DNA of 64,000 nucleotides, taken from assembly GCF_000425185.1 (NCBI RefSeq), contig NZ_AULH01000010.1, forward strand, positions 124,001 through 188,000, written 5' to 3'. The notes under the pieces are model-generated. The model was not told where the DNA came from. It did no database searches and saw only the letters and a list, made by a program, of their open reading frames with translations. The number at the start of each line of letters is the position of its first letter. Position 1 is the first letter of the stretch. Positions 49,400 to 63,283 of the stretch are shown in pieces. The position numbers and the translations under genes were made by a program. Source of the stretch: Pleomorphomonas koreensis DSM 23070 (GTDB lineage Bacteria; Pseudomonadota; Alphaproteobacteria; Rhizobiales; Pleomorphomonadaceae).

Positions 49400-50230
49400 C
49401 TATTCGGCCAGGGTGAAGCGGCGCTCGTTCTCCAGCGCCGGGATGCGGGCGCGGGCGAGTTCCACCTCATCGAGATCGATGTCGGCGATGACGACGCCGG
49501 GATCGGTATGGTCGGCCTCGGCGATCACCTTGCCCCAGGGGCCGACCACCAGCGAATGGCCGTAGGTGTCGCGGCCGTCCTCGTGGCGGCCGCCCTGGGC
49601 GGCAGACAGCATGAAGCAGCCGTTCTCGATGGCGCGGGCCCGTTGCAGCACGTGCCAGTGCGCCTCGCCGGTCTGGCGGGTGAAGGCGGCTGGCGCGCCG
49701 ATGATCTCGGCGCCGGCGTGGCCGTAGGCGCGGAACAATTGCGGAAAGCGCAGGTCGTAGCAGATGGCGAGACCGATCCGCGTGCCGGCCGCCTCGACCA
49801 GGATGGCGCTCTCGCCCGGCGTGTAGGTGGCGCTCTCGCGCCAGCTCTCGCCATAGGGCAGATCGACGTCGAACATGTGGATCTTGTCGTAACGGGCCAG
49901 CATGTCGCCGCCGGGGCCAAAGACGTAGGCGCGGTTGGCGACGCGGCCGTCGTCGCGGCGGATGGCCAGCGAGCCGTAGTGCAGCGTGATGCCCAGTTCG
50001 CGGGCAAGCTCGGCGCCGCGGATGACGAAGGGATCCTGCGCCTCGGCGGCGAGGCGCTCCTGCATGGCGGCGCGGTCGCGCTCGACGATGTTGGTCATCT
50101 CCGGCGTCTGGACGTAGGTGGCGCCGGAGCCGGCGGCGTCGCGGATCAGCGCCTCCACCTCGGGAAGGTTGCGGGCGGGATCGCGGCCCGAGCGGAGCTG
50201 GACGGCGGCGACGCAGAGTTGGCGTGGCAC
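49400..50230 (-). CDS. Carbon-nitrogen hydrolase (Nit-type amidase)
   Basis: This 276-aa member of the nitrilase superfamily has the Glu-Lys-Cys triad: Glu in VQTPEMTN, Lys in YDKIHMFDVDLP, and Cys in AICYDLRFPQL. This Nit subgroup usually hydrolyses deaminated glutathione, a metabolite-repair role, which would fit its position next to a glutaredoxin gene. The substrate is inferred. It lies 12 bp downstream of grxC on the same strand, so co-transcription is likely. Confidence 0.9.
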   Translation of the reverse strand: MPRQLCVAAVQLRSGRDPARNLPEVEALIRDAAGSGATYVQTPEMTNIVERDRAAMQERLAAEAQDPFVIRGAELARELGITLHYGSLAIRRDDGRVANRAYVFGPGGDMLARYDKIHMFDVDLPYGESWRESATYTPGESAILVEAAGTRIGLAICYDLRFPQLFRAYGHAGAEIIGAPAAFTRQTGEAHWHVLQRARAIENGCFMLSAAQGGRHEDGRDTYGHSLVVGPWGKVIAEADHTDPGVVIADIDLDEVELARARIPALENERRFTLAE

Positions 50231-50242
50231 TCTTTATCTCCC

Positions 50243-50497
50243 TCAGCCGGCGAGAAGGGCGTCGAGCCGGCCTTCGGCTTCGAGATCGTATAGGTCGTCG
50301 CAGCCGCCGACGTGGCTGTCGCCGATGAAGATCTGCGGGAAGGTGCGGCGGCCGGAGCGCTGCACCATCTCGGCCTTGAGATCGGCATCGTAGCCGGCGT
50401 TGATCTCGGTGAAGGCGGCGCCCTTCCTGGCGAGCAGCATCTTGGCGCGGGTGCAGTAGCCGCAGCCGTCGCGGGTGTAGATGGTGACCGGAACCAT
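50243..50497 (-). CDS. grxC: Glutaredoxin 3
   Basis: This 84-aa thioredoxin-fold protein reduces disulfides and glutathionylated proteins with glutathione. The active site reads CGYC (TRDGCGYCTRAK) where most dithiol glutaredoxins have CPYC. The glutathione-binding TFPQIFIGD and GGCDDLYDLE are intact. A perfect AGGAGG lies 6-7 nt before the ATG at 50497 and rules out the longer in-frame start. It leads a grxC-nitrilase pair. Confidence 0.94.
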   Translation of the reverse strand: MVPVTIYTRDGCGYCTRAKMLLARKGAAFTEINAGYDADLKAEMVQRSGRRTFPQIFIGDSHVGGCDDLYDLEAEGRLDALLAG

Positions 50498-50545
50498 GGC
50501 GGACCTCCTCACGGGCAATATCGATAGCGGATTCTATAGCCCGCT

Positions 50546-51367
50546 TCAGCGCGGCGCCACAACCCGCGCCAGGGTCAGCACGTCGACGGCAGCGGCGCCG
50601 GCGGCAAGAAGCGTCCGGGCGGCCGCTTCCAGCGTGGCGCCGGTGGTCAGCACGTCGTCGACGAGGATCGGCCGGCGGCCGGCAAGCGTGGCGATCCTGG
50701 CGGTCGGCACCACGAAGGCGCCGTGCATGTTGCGTATCCGGCCGTCGCGGCCGAGCCCGACCTGCGGCGGCGTGCGGCGGGCGCGGACGAGGATATCGGT
50801 CGCCACCGGCAGGCCGGTGAGGCGCCCGACCTCGCGCGACAATATCGCCGCCTGGTTGAACCGGCGGCGGGCGAGGCGCGTCCAGTGCAGCGGCACCGGC
50901 ACCAGCAGGTCGGCGTCGGCCACCAGTTCGTGGGCGGCACGGGCCATCCAGGCGCCGAGCATCGGCGCGAGGTCGGTGCGGTCGCCGTATTTGAGGGCCT
51001 GGACGAGGTCGGGCACCGGTCCCTCGTAGGAGACGGCCGAGCGGGCGCGGGCGTAGATGGGCGGATCGGCGACGGCGGCGGCCGAGAGTATGCCGGGGCC
51101 GAGGTCGAGCGGCAGCGGCGTGCCGAGCCGTTCGCACCAGGGCCGTTCGAGAAAGCGCACCTTCCGCCAGCAGTCGGCGCAGAGGCCGGCCGGGCTGCCG
51201 AGGCGGACGCGGCAGACCGGACAGGCGGGCGGCAGCACTAGATCGGCAACCTCGCGGCCGGCGGCGCGCAACAGGTGGCCGGCGGCGGCCAGGAGATGAA
51301 ACGGCATTGCCGGCCGGCGCGGCGCGTCGGCATCGAGGGGAAGCCAGAGATCGGGATCGGCGGCCAT
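50546..51367 (-). CDS. comF: ComF family phosphoribosyltransferase-like protein
   Basis: This 273-aa protein has an N-terminal zinc-finger-like part (PPACPVCRVRLG ... CADCW; four cysteines) and a C-terminal PRTase domain with the PRPP loop ILVDDVLTTGATLEAA. LVPVPLHWTRLARRRFNQA is the ComF hallmark. In naturally competent bacteria ComF helps DNA uptake, but the family is widespread in non-competent ones. The start is uncertain: I use 51367, and an ATG at 51307 is possible. It diverges from a methyltransferase gene. Confidence 0.87.
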   Translation of the reverse strand: MAADPDLWLPLDADAPRRPAMPFHLLAAAGHLLRAAGREVADLVLPPACPVCRVRLGSPAGLCADCWRKVRFLERPWCERLGTPLPLDLGPGILSAAAVADPPIYARARSAVSYEGPVPDLVQALKYGDRTDLAPMLGAWMARAAHELVADADLLVPVPLHWTRLARRRFNQAAILSREVGRLTGLPVATDILVRARRTPPQVGLGRDGRIRNMHGAFVVPTARIATLAGRRPILVDDVLTTGATLEAAARTLLAAGAAAVDVLTLARVVAPR

Positions 51368-51487
51368 GGCGGAGAAGTAAATCACGGACGACCGCCGCCG
51401 CCCAGAGGGGCGCGCCGGCATCCGACGATTTGACGCGCCGCCGCCAGCCGCCTATCTGACGGGAATGCCTGCTGCCGGACACCGCCG

Positions 51488-52354
51488 ATGACGCCCGTGA
51501 TCTTCGACCGCCGCCTTCTTGCCCGCCGCCGGGCGCGGGCGCTCGCCGAACAGCGGCCGGGCGCCGATTTCCTGCTGGCGCTGGCCGCCGACGACCTCGC
51601 CGACCGGGTCGCCGCCGTGAACCGGCGCTTCGAGCGGGCGCTGGTGATCGGTGATGCGACCGGCCGGCTGTCGGCCCATGTCGCCGGCCGGGCCGATCAG
51701 GTGCTCAGCGCCGATCTGCTGGTGCCCGGCGCCGGCGGCGCCGTGGTGATCGACGACGAGGCGCTGCCCTTTGCCGGCGGCGCCTTCGATCTCGTGGTGT
51801 CGGCGCTGACGCTGCAATTTGCCAACGACCTGCCGGGGGCGCTGATCGAGGCGCGGCGCGTGCTGCGGCCGGACGGTCTGTTCCTCGGCGTGCTGGCCGG
51901 CGGCGACACGCTGACCGAGCTGAGGCAGGCCTTTCTTGTCGCCGAAAGCCGCCGATCGGGCGGTGTCAGCCCGCGCGTCGCGCCGATGGCCGAGGTGCGC
52001 GACCTCGGCGGCCTGATGCAGCGGGCCGGTTTCGCGCTGCCGGTGGCCGACCAGGACCGGCTGACGCTGCGCTACGACAACGCGCTGAGGCTGATGGACG
52101 AGCTGAAGGCGATGGGCGCCGCCGGCTTGCTTGCCGATCGCCGGCCCGGCCTGACCGGACCGGCGCTGATCGCCGAAATGGCGGCGCTCTATCAGGAGAT
52201 GTTTGGCGATCCGGACGGCCGGGTGCGGGCGACGCTGACGCTGATCTCGCTGTCGGGCTGGGCGCCGCATGACAGCCAGCAGAAGCCGCTCAGGCCCGGC
52301 AGCGCCTCGGTGCGGCTCGCCGACGCGCTGAAGGCCGGGCGGGAAGGCGGCTGA
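51488..52354 (+). CDS. SAM-dependent methyltransferase-fold protein (NDUFAF5/BioC-like)
   Basis: This 288-aa protein begins VIFDRRLLARRRARA, as in the alphaproteobacterial relatives of the complex I assembly factor NDUFAF5. The SAM loop is weak (LVIGDATGRLSAHVA), followed by FDLVVSALTLQFANDLPGAL and RRVLRPDGLFLGV. The mitochondrial protein hydroxylates an arginine of a complex I subunit. Whether this one does is not known. It diverges from comF, a common arrangement in rhizobia. Confidence 0.83.
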   Translation: MTPVIFDRRLLARRRARALAEQRPGADFLLALAADDLADRVAAVNRRFERALVIGDATGRLSAHVAGRADQVLSADLLVPGAGGAVVIDDEALPFAGGAFDLVVSALTLQFANDLPGALIEARRVLRPDGLFLGVLAGGDTLTELRQAFLVAESRRSGGVSPRVAPMAEVRDLGGLMQRAGFALPVADQDRLTLRYDNALRLMDELKAMGAAGLLADRRPGLTGPALIAEMAALYQEMFGDPDGRVRATLTLISLSGWAPHDSQQKPLRPGSASVRLADALKAGREGG

Positions 52355-52363
52355 CCGCTTGTC

Positions 52364-52561
52364 TTACTGGGACAGCGTATTGGAGATGTAGGCGAAGGTA
52401 TCGTTGATGCGGTTGGAGACGTCGGTCAGCGACACCATGCCGAGCAGCGCCAGTCCGACCATCATCATCAGGATGCCGTATTCGATGGCGGTGGCGCCCC
52501 TGAGGTCGCGAAGAAAGGCGCCGAGGCGGCACAGCCGGGGTTTCGGGCGCTTCTCCGCCAT
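52364..52561 (-). CDS. Flp/Fap-type (type IVb) pilin
   Basis: This 65-aa prepilin has a basic leader (about 22 residues), the processing site RG-ATAIEYG with the conserved Glu at +5, and a hydrophobic helix. It should be cleaved by a TadV/CpaA-type peptidase and assembled into a Tad pilus. No tad/cpa genes lie in the window, so this is an orphan pilin gene between a methyltransferase and mutT. It converges with the methyltransferase gene, 9 bp away. Confidence 0.88.
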   Translation of the reverse strand: MAEKRPKPRLCRLGAFLRDLRGATAIEYGILMMMVGLALLGMVSLTDVSNRINDTFAYISNTLSQ

Positions 52562-52669
52562 ATCCTGCCTCTTCCTTCCCGGGATGCCGCAAACGGCGGG
52601 ATCGCCGTCGACGATGCCCGCTGCCTTGTCATTCTTGCCTCGGAAGTGTGATGATTTCGTATATGTGCG

Positions 52670-53110
52670 TTACACAGGTCCGCCGGTGAACGGCGACAGC
52701 AGATCGAGGAGATGCGGGATGAGCGGGCCGTCGGCCGGCGGCATCGGATAATCGCGCAGCTTCTGCGGCCGCACCCAGGCGAGCGCCTGCCCCTCGCGGC
52801 CGACCGCCTCACCCTGCCAGCGGCGGCAGACGTAGAGCGGCATCAGCAGGTGGAAGTCGTCGTAGGCGTGGCTGGCGAAGGTCAGCGGCGCCAGGCAGGC
52901 CGGCTTGACGACGATGCCGATCTCCTCGGCAAGCTCGCGGATCAGCGCATCCTCCGGCCGCTCGCCGGCTTCCAGCTTGCCGCCGGGAAACTCCCAGAGG
53001 CCGGCCAGCGCCTTGCCCTCCGGCCGTTGGGCCAGGAGGACGCGGCCGTCGGGATCGATCAGCGCGCAGGCGACGACCAGCACCATCCTCACGTTCGGCT
53101 CTCCGGACAT
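52670..53110 (-). CDS. mutT: 8-oxo-dGTP diphosphatase MutT
   Basis: This 146-aa Nudix enzyme should remove 8-oxo-dGTP and so prevent A-to-C errors. The Nudix box is complete (GGKLEAGERPEDALIRELAE followed by EIG), and LVVACALIDPDGRVLLAQRPEGK and LWEFPGGK are typical of MutT. It lies 50 bp after argJ on the same strand. This secA-parvulin-argJ-mutT grouping is conserved in rhizobia. Confidence 0.92.
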   Translation of the reverse strand: MSGEPNVRMVLVVACALIDPDGRVLLAQRPEGKALAGLWEFPGGKLEAGERPEDALIRELAEEIGIVVKPACLAPLTFASHAYDDFHLLMPLYVCRRWQGEAVGREGQALAWVRPQKLRDYPMPPADGPLIPHLLDLLSPFTGGPV

Positions 53111-53160
53111 TCGTTGTCGCGCATCCGCGCGAAAAGTCTGCAACTTCTCGGGCGGATGCG

Positions 53161-54402
53161 TCAGCTGCGATAGTCGCCGTTGATGGCGACGTAGTCCTTG
53201 GTGAGGTCGCAGGTCCAGACGGTGGCCTTGCCGGCGCCGAGGCCGATGTCGGCGCGGATGCGCACCTCGGGTTCCTTCATCACCGCCGAGGCGGCGGCCT
53301 CGGAGTAGGCGGCGTCGCGCTCGCCGTCCACGGCAACGCGCACGTCGCCGAACCAGATGGCCAGACGATCGCGGTCGGCCGGCTCGCCGGCCTTGCCGAC
53401 GGCCATGACGACGCGACCCCAGTTGGCGTCCTCGCCGGCGACGGCGGTCTTGACCAGCGGCGAATTGGCGATGGCGAAGGCGATGCGCTTGGCGGAGGCG
53501 TCGTCGGTGGCGCCGGTCACCTCGACCTCGATGAACTTGCGGGCGCCCTCGCCGTCGCGCACCACCAGCTTGGCGAGGTCGAGAAGCAGGCCGTCGAGCG
53601 CGGCGCGGAAGGCGGCAAGACGGGGGTCGGCCGGATCGTCGATGCGCGGCGCGCCGCGGCCGGCCGCTTTCTGGGTGGCGAACAGCAGCAGCGTGTCGGA
53701 AGTGGAGGTGTCGCTGTCGACGGTGATCGAATTGAACGAGCCCTTGACGCCCTTGCCGAGCAGATCCTGCAGCACCGGCGCGGCGATCGGCGCATCGGTG
53801 AAGACGAAGGACAGCATGGTCGCCATGTCGGGCGCGATCATGCCGGCGCCCTTGGCCATGCCGTTGATGGTGACCGGCACGCCGCCGAGGTCCACCGTGG
53901 CGGTGACCACCTTGGGAAAGGTGTCGGTGGTCATGATGGCGCGGGCGGCGTCGAGCCAGGGCGCCGGCGCCAGACGGCCGGAGAGGTCGCCGAGCACGGC
54001 CTCGAATTTCCTGGGCTCCAGCGGTTCGCCGATGACGCCGGTCGAGGCGAGGAACACTTCGCCGGCCGGCACGCCGAGGGCAGCGGCGACGTAGGCGGCC
54101 GAGGCCTCGACGGTCTCGCGGCCCTTCTTGCCGGTGAAGGCGTTGGCATTGCCGGAATTGACCATCAGCGCCCGCGCCTGACCGCCGCCCAGGCTGGCGC
54201 GGCACCAGTCGACCGGCGCCGACGGGCATTTGGAGGTGGTGAAGACGCCGGCCACCTCCGTCCCTTCATCGAGGGCCACCAGCAGCACGTCGGTGCGCCC
54301 CTTGTACTTGATGCCGGCGGCGGCGGTGGCGAAGCGCACGCCGTCGAGGGCCGGCAGCTCGGGATGGGACAGAGGGGCGAGCGGAGACGGAGTGGCGGAC
54401 AT
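53161..54402 (-). CDS. argJ: Bifunctional ornithine acetyltransferase / N-acetylglutamate synthase
   Basis: It recycles the acetyl group from N-acetylornithine to glutamate, and in the bifunctional form also makes N-acetylglutamate from acetyl-CoA. The 413-aa precursor cleaves itself at the Ala-Thr bond in [13 protein letters not shown], making the new N-terminal Thr the nucleophile. [15 protein letters not shown] is the other hallmark. The start at 54402 has GAAGG upstream. The TTG 18 bp earlier is less likely. It lies between a parvulin gene and mutT. Confidence 0.95.
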   Translation of the reverse strand: MSATPSPLAPLSHPELPALDGVRFATAAAGIKYKGRTDVLLVALDEGTEVAGVFTTSKCPSAPVDWCRASLGGGQARALMVNSGNANAFTGKKGRETVEASAAYVAAALGVPAGEVFLASTGVIGEPLEPRKFEAVLGDLSGRLAPAPWLDAARAIMTTDTFPKVVTATVDLGGVPVTINGMAKGAGMIAPDMATMLSFVFTDAPIAAPVLQDLLGKGVKGSFNSITVDSDTSTSDTLLLFATQKAAGRGAPRIDDPADPRLAAFRAALDGLLLDLAKLVVRDGEGARKFIEVEVTGATDDASAKRIAFAIANSPLVKTAVAGEDANWGRVVMAVGKAGEPADRDRLAIWFGDVRVAVDGERDAAYSEAAASAVMKEPEVRIRADIGLGAGKATVWTCDLTKDYVAINGDYRS

Positions 54403-54462
54403 CGTCGGGCCTTCAGGCAAGGAAGCGGACCCCGGCCGCAGGCGGCCGGGGCGGGAGAAGCG

Positions 54463-55338
54463 TCAGTTGGCCGGCGCGGGCGCCGCCGGCTGGGCGGGGG
54501 CGGCCGGCGCGGCGGGCGGCGTCAGGATCTCGATCTTGGCCTCGCCGCGCATCTTGGCCAGCGTCTCCTGGTACTTGTCGCGCTCGACCATCTGGATCAC
54601 CTGCTCGCGCACCTGGTCGAGGGTCGGCACCGGCTGGGTGCGGCGCTCCTCGACCTTCAGGATGTGGTAGCCGAACTGCGTCTTGACAGGCTTCACCGAC
54701 GTCTCGCCCGGCTTCAGAGCGAAGGCTTCGGCCTCGAACTCCGGCAGCATCTGGCCCTTGGCGAAGAAGCCGAGATCGCCGCCGTTGGCCTTGGAGCCGG
54801 GGTCCTGGGACTTCTCCTTGGCGATGGCCTGGAAGTCGCCGCCGGCCGCCAGCTCCTTCAGGATGGCGTTGGCCTCGTCCTCGGTCTTCACCAGGATATG
54901 GCGGGCGTGCACCTCCTCGGGGGCGACGTAGCCGGCGACGTCCTTCTCGTAGCGCGCCTTGATGTCGTCCTCGGAAATCTTGGCCTGCAGTTCGTCCTCG
55001 ACATAGGTGTTGCGCAGCGCCTGCGCCTCGAGGAAGGCCATGCGCGCCTTGTACTTCGGGCTGTCGGCGACGCCGGCCGCCTGCGCCGCGTCGGCCATCA
55101 CGTGCATGTCGACCAGCGCGTCGACCACCATCGAGCGGCGCTGCGCCTCGGGGATCTGGGCGAGCTGCTCGCCGAACACGTCGGTGGCCATCTGCACCTC
55201 GGCGGCGGTGATGTCCTTGCCGTTGACGCGGGCCACCACGTCGTCGGCCGAGGCCGGCAGCGCGGACAGCGTGAGAAGGGCGGCGGCGGCGAGAAGACCG
55301 AGGCGGCCACGAGCGCCGGCGGCGGGAGCAAATTTCAT
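54463..55338 (-). CDS. Periplasmic parvulin-type peptidyl-prolyl isomerase
   Basis: This 291-aa foldase has a signal peptide (residues 1-31, PASA-D), an N-terminal helical SurA-like chaperone region, and one parvulin domain (about 140-235; VHARHILVKTEDEA ... GGDLGFFAKGQMLPEFE ... TQFGYHILKVEER). A Pro/Ala-rich tail ends it. It should assist folding of exported proteins. It diverges from secA, the export motor, 326 bp away. Confidence 0.93.
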   Translation of the reverse strand: MKFAPAAGARGRLGLLAAAALLTLSALPASADDVVARVNGKDITAAEVQMATDVFGEQLAQIPEAQRRSMVVDALVDMHVMADAAQAAGVADSPKYKARMAFLEAQALRNTYVEDELQAKISEDDIKARYEKDVAGYVAPEEVHARHILVKTEDEANAILKELAAGGDFQAIAKEKSQDPGSKANGGDLGFFAKGQMLPEFEAEAFALKPGETSVKPVKTQFGYHILKVEERRTQPVPTLDQVREQVIQMVERDKYQETLAKMRGEAKIEILTPPAAPAAPAQPAAPAPAN

Positions 55339-55664
55339 CGGGACGATCCTGTCTTCGGTCCGGCGCCCGGATGTCGGGCCGGCACCTTGAGGACTGCCCT
55401 ATAGCGCGCCCGGCGCCCGGCGGCAATTTCTCCGTGGCGGCGAAGACGAAAAACACCTCGTGAAAGGCGCCGTCCGGACGCCGCCGGAAGGCGCGGATTC
55501 CAGCCATCCGGAAGGGGCCAGCGTTGACATATCCTTGACCCCGCCATAGATGGAGCGTGGCTCGGCAGGTCGGGCGGACGGTTGGCCCCGGCACCAACGG
55601 CTGGGCGCCCCGCTTCCCGTTCCCGCACACATATACGGAATTCTGATCGAAGGGATGGGCTGCC
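55339..55664. other. Intergenic region between parvulin and secA
   Basis: This 326-bp region holds the divergent promoters of the parvulin and secA. A good secA promoter is visible (55524-55552) and is listed separately. I see no gene. Confidence 0.5.
55524..55552 (+). promoter_or_regulatory. Candidate secA promoter
   Basis: TTGACA (55524-55529), a perfect -35, is spaced 17 bp from TAGATG (55547-55552). The predicted start near 55559 leaves a leader of about 105 nt before the secA ATG. No SecM-like leader peptide is evident. Confidence 0.6.
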
Positions 55665-58413
<2,749 letters not shown>

Positions 58414-58418
<5 letters not shown>

Positions 58419-58443
58419 CGGTCACCTGACGGTCGCCTGACGG
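58414..58443. repeat. Three 11-bp tandem units over the secA stop
   Basis: CCTGACGGTC starts at 58414 and again at 58425, and CCTGACGG at 58436, a period of 11 bp. The first unit contains the secA stop codon. It is probably a slippage product. Confidence 0.7.
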
Positions 58444-58626
58444 GCTTCCGGCCGGCGCCTCCCGGAAAGTCGTGGATTTCTGGGGAAAGGCCGGCCGGGC
58501 GGCGCGCCAGCGCTAGGCAATTCGTCGATGTTGTTGCCCGAAAGGCCGGCCGGGAAAAGCTGATCCGCAATTGCACGAATTATGTCGGCCGGCTCAAAAG
58601 CGCATGCTGAAACTGAACGATTAATC

Positions 58627-58643
58627 TTGACTTTTAATGTCAA
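58627..58643 (+). promoter_or_regulatory. Iron-responsive operator (IRO box) of rirA
   Basis: The palindrome TTGACTTTTAATGTCAA matches the rhizobial IRO form TGA-N9-TCA exactly (TGA 58628-58630, TCA 58640-58642). It lies 18 bp before the rirA ATG, so RirA probably represses its own gene when iron is sufficient. Confidence 0.7.
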
Positions 58644-58661
58644 CTCTAATCAGATGGTGTC

Positions 58662-59126
58662 ATGCGACTTACCCAAGCGACCAACTACTCGATCAGGGTG
58701 CTGCTCTATTGTGCGGTGAATCCCGACCGCCCGAGCCGCGTCGCTGACATCGCCGCGACCTTCGACATGTCGGAGACGCACCTGTTCAAGATCTTGAAGG
58801 TGCTGGTGGACCACAAGTTCATCGAGACCATCCGCGGCCGTCACGGCGGCCTGCGGCTCGGCCGGCCGGCCGAGGAGATCAAGCTCGGCGACGTCATCGC
58901 CGCCACCGAGGAGAGCTTCCAGATGGCGGAGTGCTTCTCGGAGGAGGGGCGCAAGGACTGCCCGCTGATCCTCTCCTGCGAGTACAATCGCGTGCTGCGC
59001 GAGGCGCTCGGCGCCTTCTTCGCCGTACTCGACCGCTACACCGTCGCCGACATCGCCCGCGACCGCGGCATGCTGCGCAGCGCGCTCGGCATCGACGATC
59101 TCTATCCGGCGCTGGCCAGCGCCTGA
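58662..59126 (+). CDS. rirA: Rrf2-family iron regulator RirA
   Basis: This 154-aa Fe-S regulator represses iron-uptake genes when iron is plentiful, a role held by Fur in other bacteria. The N-terminal winged helix (MRLTQATNYSIRVLLYC) and ETIRGRHGGLRLG wing match RirA. The three cluster cysteines are present in the RirA spacing: AECFSEEGRKDCPLILSCEYN. The nearest alternative is another Rrf2 protein such as NsrR or IscR, but AECF...DCPL...SCEYN favours RirA. An IRO-like palindrome directly upstream supports autoregulation. A terminator follows. Confidence 0.88.
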   Translation: MRLTQATNYSIRVLLYCAVNPDRPSRVADIAATFDMSETHLFKILKVLVDHKFIETIRGRHGGLRLGRPAEEIKLGDVIAATEESFQMAECFSEEGRKDCPLILSCEYNRVLREALGAFFAVLDRYTVADIARDRGMLRSALGIDDLYPALASA

Positions 59127-59430
59127 CGACAGTTCCCCTTTCGCCTTTCCGGCCCGCCCGACGGCTCCCGTCGCGGCGGGCTTCATCTTTTCGGGAGGGG
59201 GGAACCGCCGCGGCGGGATACGGTTGCCGGATTGGTTCCATCTCTCTCCTCGGGCAATTGTCGACGCGAAGCTGCGACCTACCTTTGCTTGAGCTGCCCT
59301 GGCCCTTTTCGGCGCCAGTCGTGGTCCCCATATTGGTCGGCGAGGGAGACCGGACAGGCCTCCATGATGTCCAGGACGCGTCCACCGGGCTTCGGACGGC
59401 GGAGGCGGGCTTGAGGAAAGGATGTCCAGA
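59127..59430. other. Intergenic region with rirA terminator and clpB promoter
   Basis: Besides the rirA terminator (59152-59191), this holds the clpB upstream region. CCCCATAT at 59326-59333 matches the heat-shock sigma-32 -10 consensus exactly. The CTTGAG at 59289 is about 32 bp away, too far for a standard -35, and no better -35 is visible. The clpB ribosome-binding site is GAGGAAAGG at 59413-59421. Confidence 0.45.
59152..59191 (+). terminator. Rho-independent terminator after rirA
   Basis: Arms 59152-59164 and 59168-59181 pair with a single bulged base, followed by TTCATCTTTT. Confidence 0.75.
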
Positions 59431-62025
<2,595 letters not shown>

Positions 62026-62048
62026 TCGTCGACGTCATGAGAAGACGG

Positions 62049-62076
62049 ACCGGCCGGGGCAACCCGGCCGGTTTTC
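62049..62076 (+). terminator. Rho-independent terminator after clpB
   Basis: A 10-bp perfect stem pairs 62049-62058 (ACCGGCCGGG) with 62063-62072, closed by a GCAA tetraloop and followed by TTTTC. Confidence 0.9.
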
Positions 62077-62089
62077 ATTTGGCCGCCCG

Positions 62090-63091
62090 TCAGCCGTTGC
62101 CGGGCAGCGTCAGGTCCTTTGCCTCGCGCTGCGTCTTGATCAGGCTCACCACGACGCCGCCGGCGATCAGCGCGAAGGTGACGCCGAGCGAGATCGCCGC
62201 CGGCACCTTGTCGAGGCCGAGAAGGTCGGCGGCGAACACCTTGCCGCCGATGAACACCAGCACCAGCGCCAGCGCTGGCTTCAGGTAGCGGAAGCGGTGG
62301 ATCATGGCGGCGAGCGCGAAATAGAGGGCGCGCAGGCCGAGGATGGCGAAGATGTTCGAGGTGTAGATGACGAAGGCGTCGGTGGTGATGGCGAAGATGG
62401 CCGGCACCGAATCGACGGCGAAGACGATGTCGGCCGCCTCGATCAGCACCAGGGCGAGGAACAGCGGCGTGGCGTGCAGCGCCAGGCGGCCGCTGCCGGC
62501 CAGCGGCTGCCGCACGAAGAAGCGGTCGCCGGCGTGGCTGTCGGTGACGTTGAGGCGCCGCCGCAGGAATTTCACCAGCGGGTTGTCGGCGAGATCGGGC
62601 GCCTTGTCCTCGGTCAGCAGCATCTTGAGACCGGTCAGCACCAGGAAGGCGGCGAAGACGTAGAGGATCCAGTGGAACTCGGCGACCAGCGTGGCGCCGG
62701 CGCCGATCATGATGCCGCGCAGCACGATGACGCCGAGGATGCCCCAGAACAGCGCCCGGTGCTGGTAGCGCCTGGGGATGGCGAAGAAGGAGAAGATCAG
62801 CGCGATGACGAAGATGTTGTCGAGCGCCAGCGTCTTCTCGATGACGAAGCCGGTGAGATAGGCGAGGCCGGCCTCGGCGCCGAGGTGCCACCAGACGAAG
62901 CCGCCGAACATCAGGCCGATGGTGATGTAGCCGCCCGACAGCACGAGGCTCTGGCGGATGGAAATCTCCTCCGACCGGCGGTGCAGCACGCCGAGGTCGA
63001 AGGCGAGCAGCAGGGCGATCAGCGTCAGGAAGGCGAGCCAGAGATAGAGGGGGGTGCCGAGCCAGTCGGCGGCAAGGAGTGAAAGGTCCAA
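62090..63091 (-). CDS. TerC/Alx family membrane protein
   Basis: This 333-aa inner-membrane protein has about nine helices and the TerC signatures EKTLALDNIFVIALIF and LIEAADIVFAVDSVPAIFAIT, whose acidic residues probably bind metal. Alx and TerC relatives export manganese or help load it into exported enzymes. It starts with TTG at 63091. No better start is near. E. coli alx is under a manganese riboswitch; I looked for the yybP-ykoY pattern upstream and did not find it. The gene converges with clpB. Confidence 0.9.
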   Translation of the reverse strand: MDLSLLAADWLGTPLYLWLAFLTLIALLLAFDLGVLHRRSEEISIRQSLVLSGGYITIGLMFGGFVWWHLGAEAGLAYLTGFVIEKTLALDNIFVIALIFSFFAIPRRYQHRALFWGILGVIVLRGIMIGAGATLVAEFHWILYVFAAFLVLTGLKMLLTEDKAPDLADNPLVKFLRRRLNVTDSHAGDRFFVRQPLAGSGRLALHATPLFLALVLIEAADIVFAVDSVPAIFAITTDAFVIYTSNIFAILGLRALYFALAAMIHRFRYLKPALALVLVFIGGKVFAADLLGLDKVPAAISLGVTFALIAGGVVVSLIKTQREAKDLTLPGNG

Positions 63092-63283
63092 GGTCGTGAA
63101 CTCTGCCGGCGAAGTCGCGTCGACAAAGGTCCGACATCGCAGACGCGCCGGCGGCTTCTGCCAGAGGGGCCCGGACCTAACGGGTCGGGGCTGAGATGGG
63201 GCGGCGGCGGGCCTCGTTCAAGGGGAGCGGCTGAAGCCGCGTCGGCGGTTTCCGGCGGCGATCGAGGCGGGGCGGAAAAACGA
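63092..63283. other. Intergenic region upstream of the TerC gene
   Basis: About 190 bp of GC-rich sequence contains several short inverted repeats but no recognisable promoter or riboswitch. Confidence 0.35.

Noticed and set aside
58422-58643. 73-codon minus-strand frame between secA and rirA
   Set aside because: It would start inside the IRO box upstream of rirA and has no credible features.
63092-63283. Manganese (yybP-ykoY) riboswitch upstream of the TerC/Alx gene
   Set aside because: I looked for the conserved GGGGAGUA-like and GACCUUUGCC-like segments in order; only a partial match to the latter is present, so the motif is not supported.
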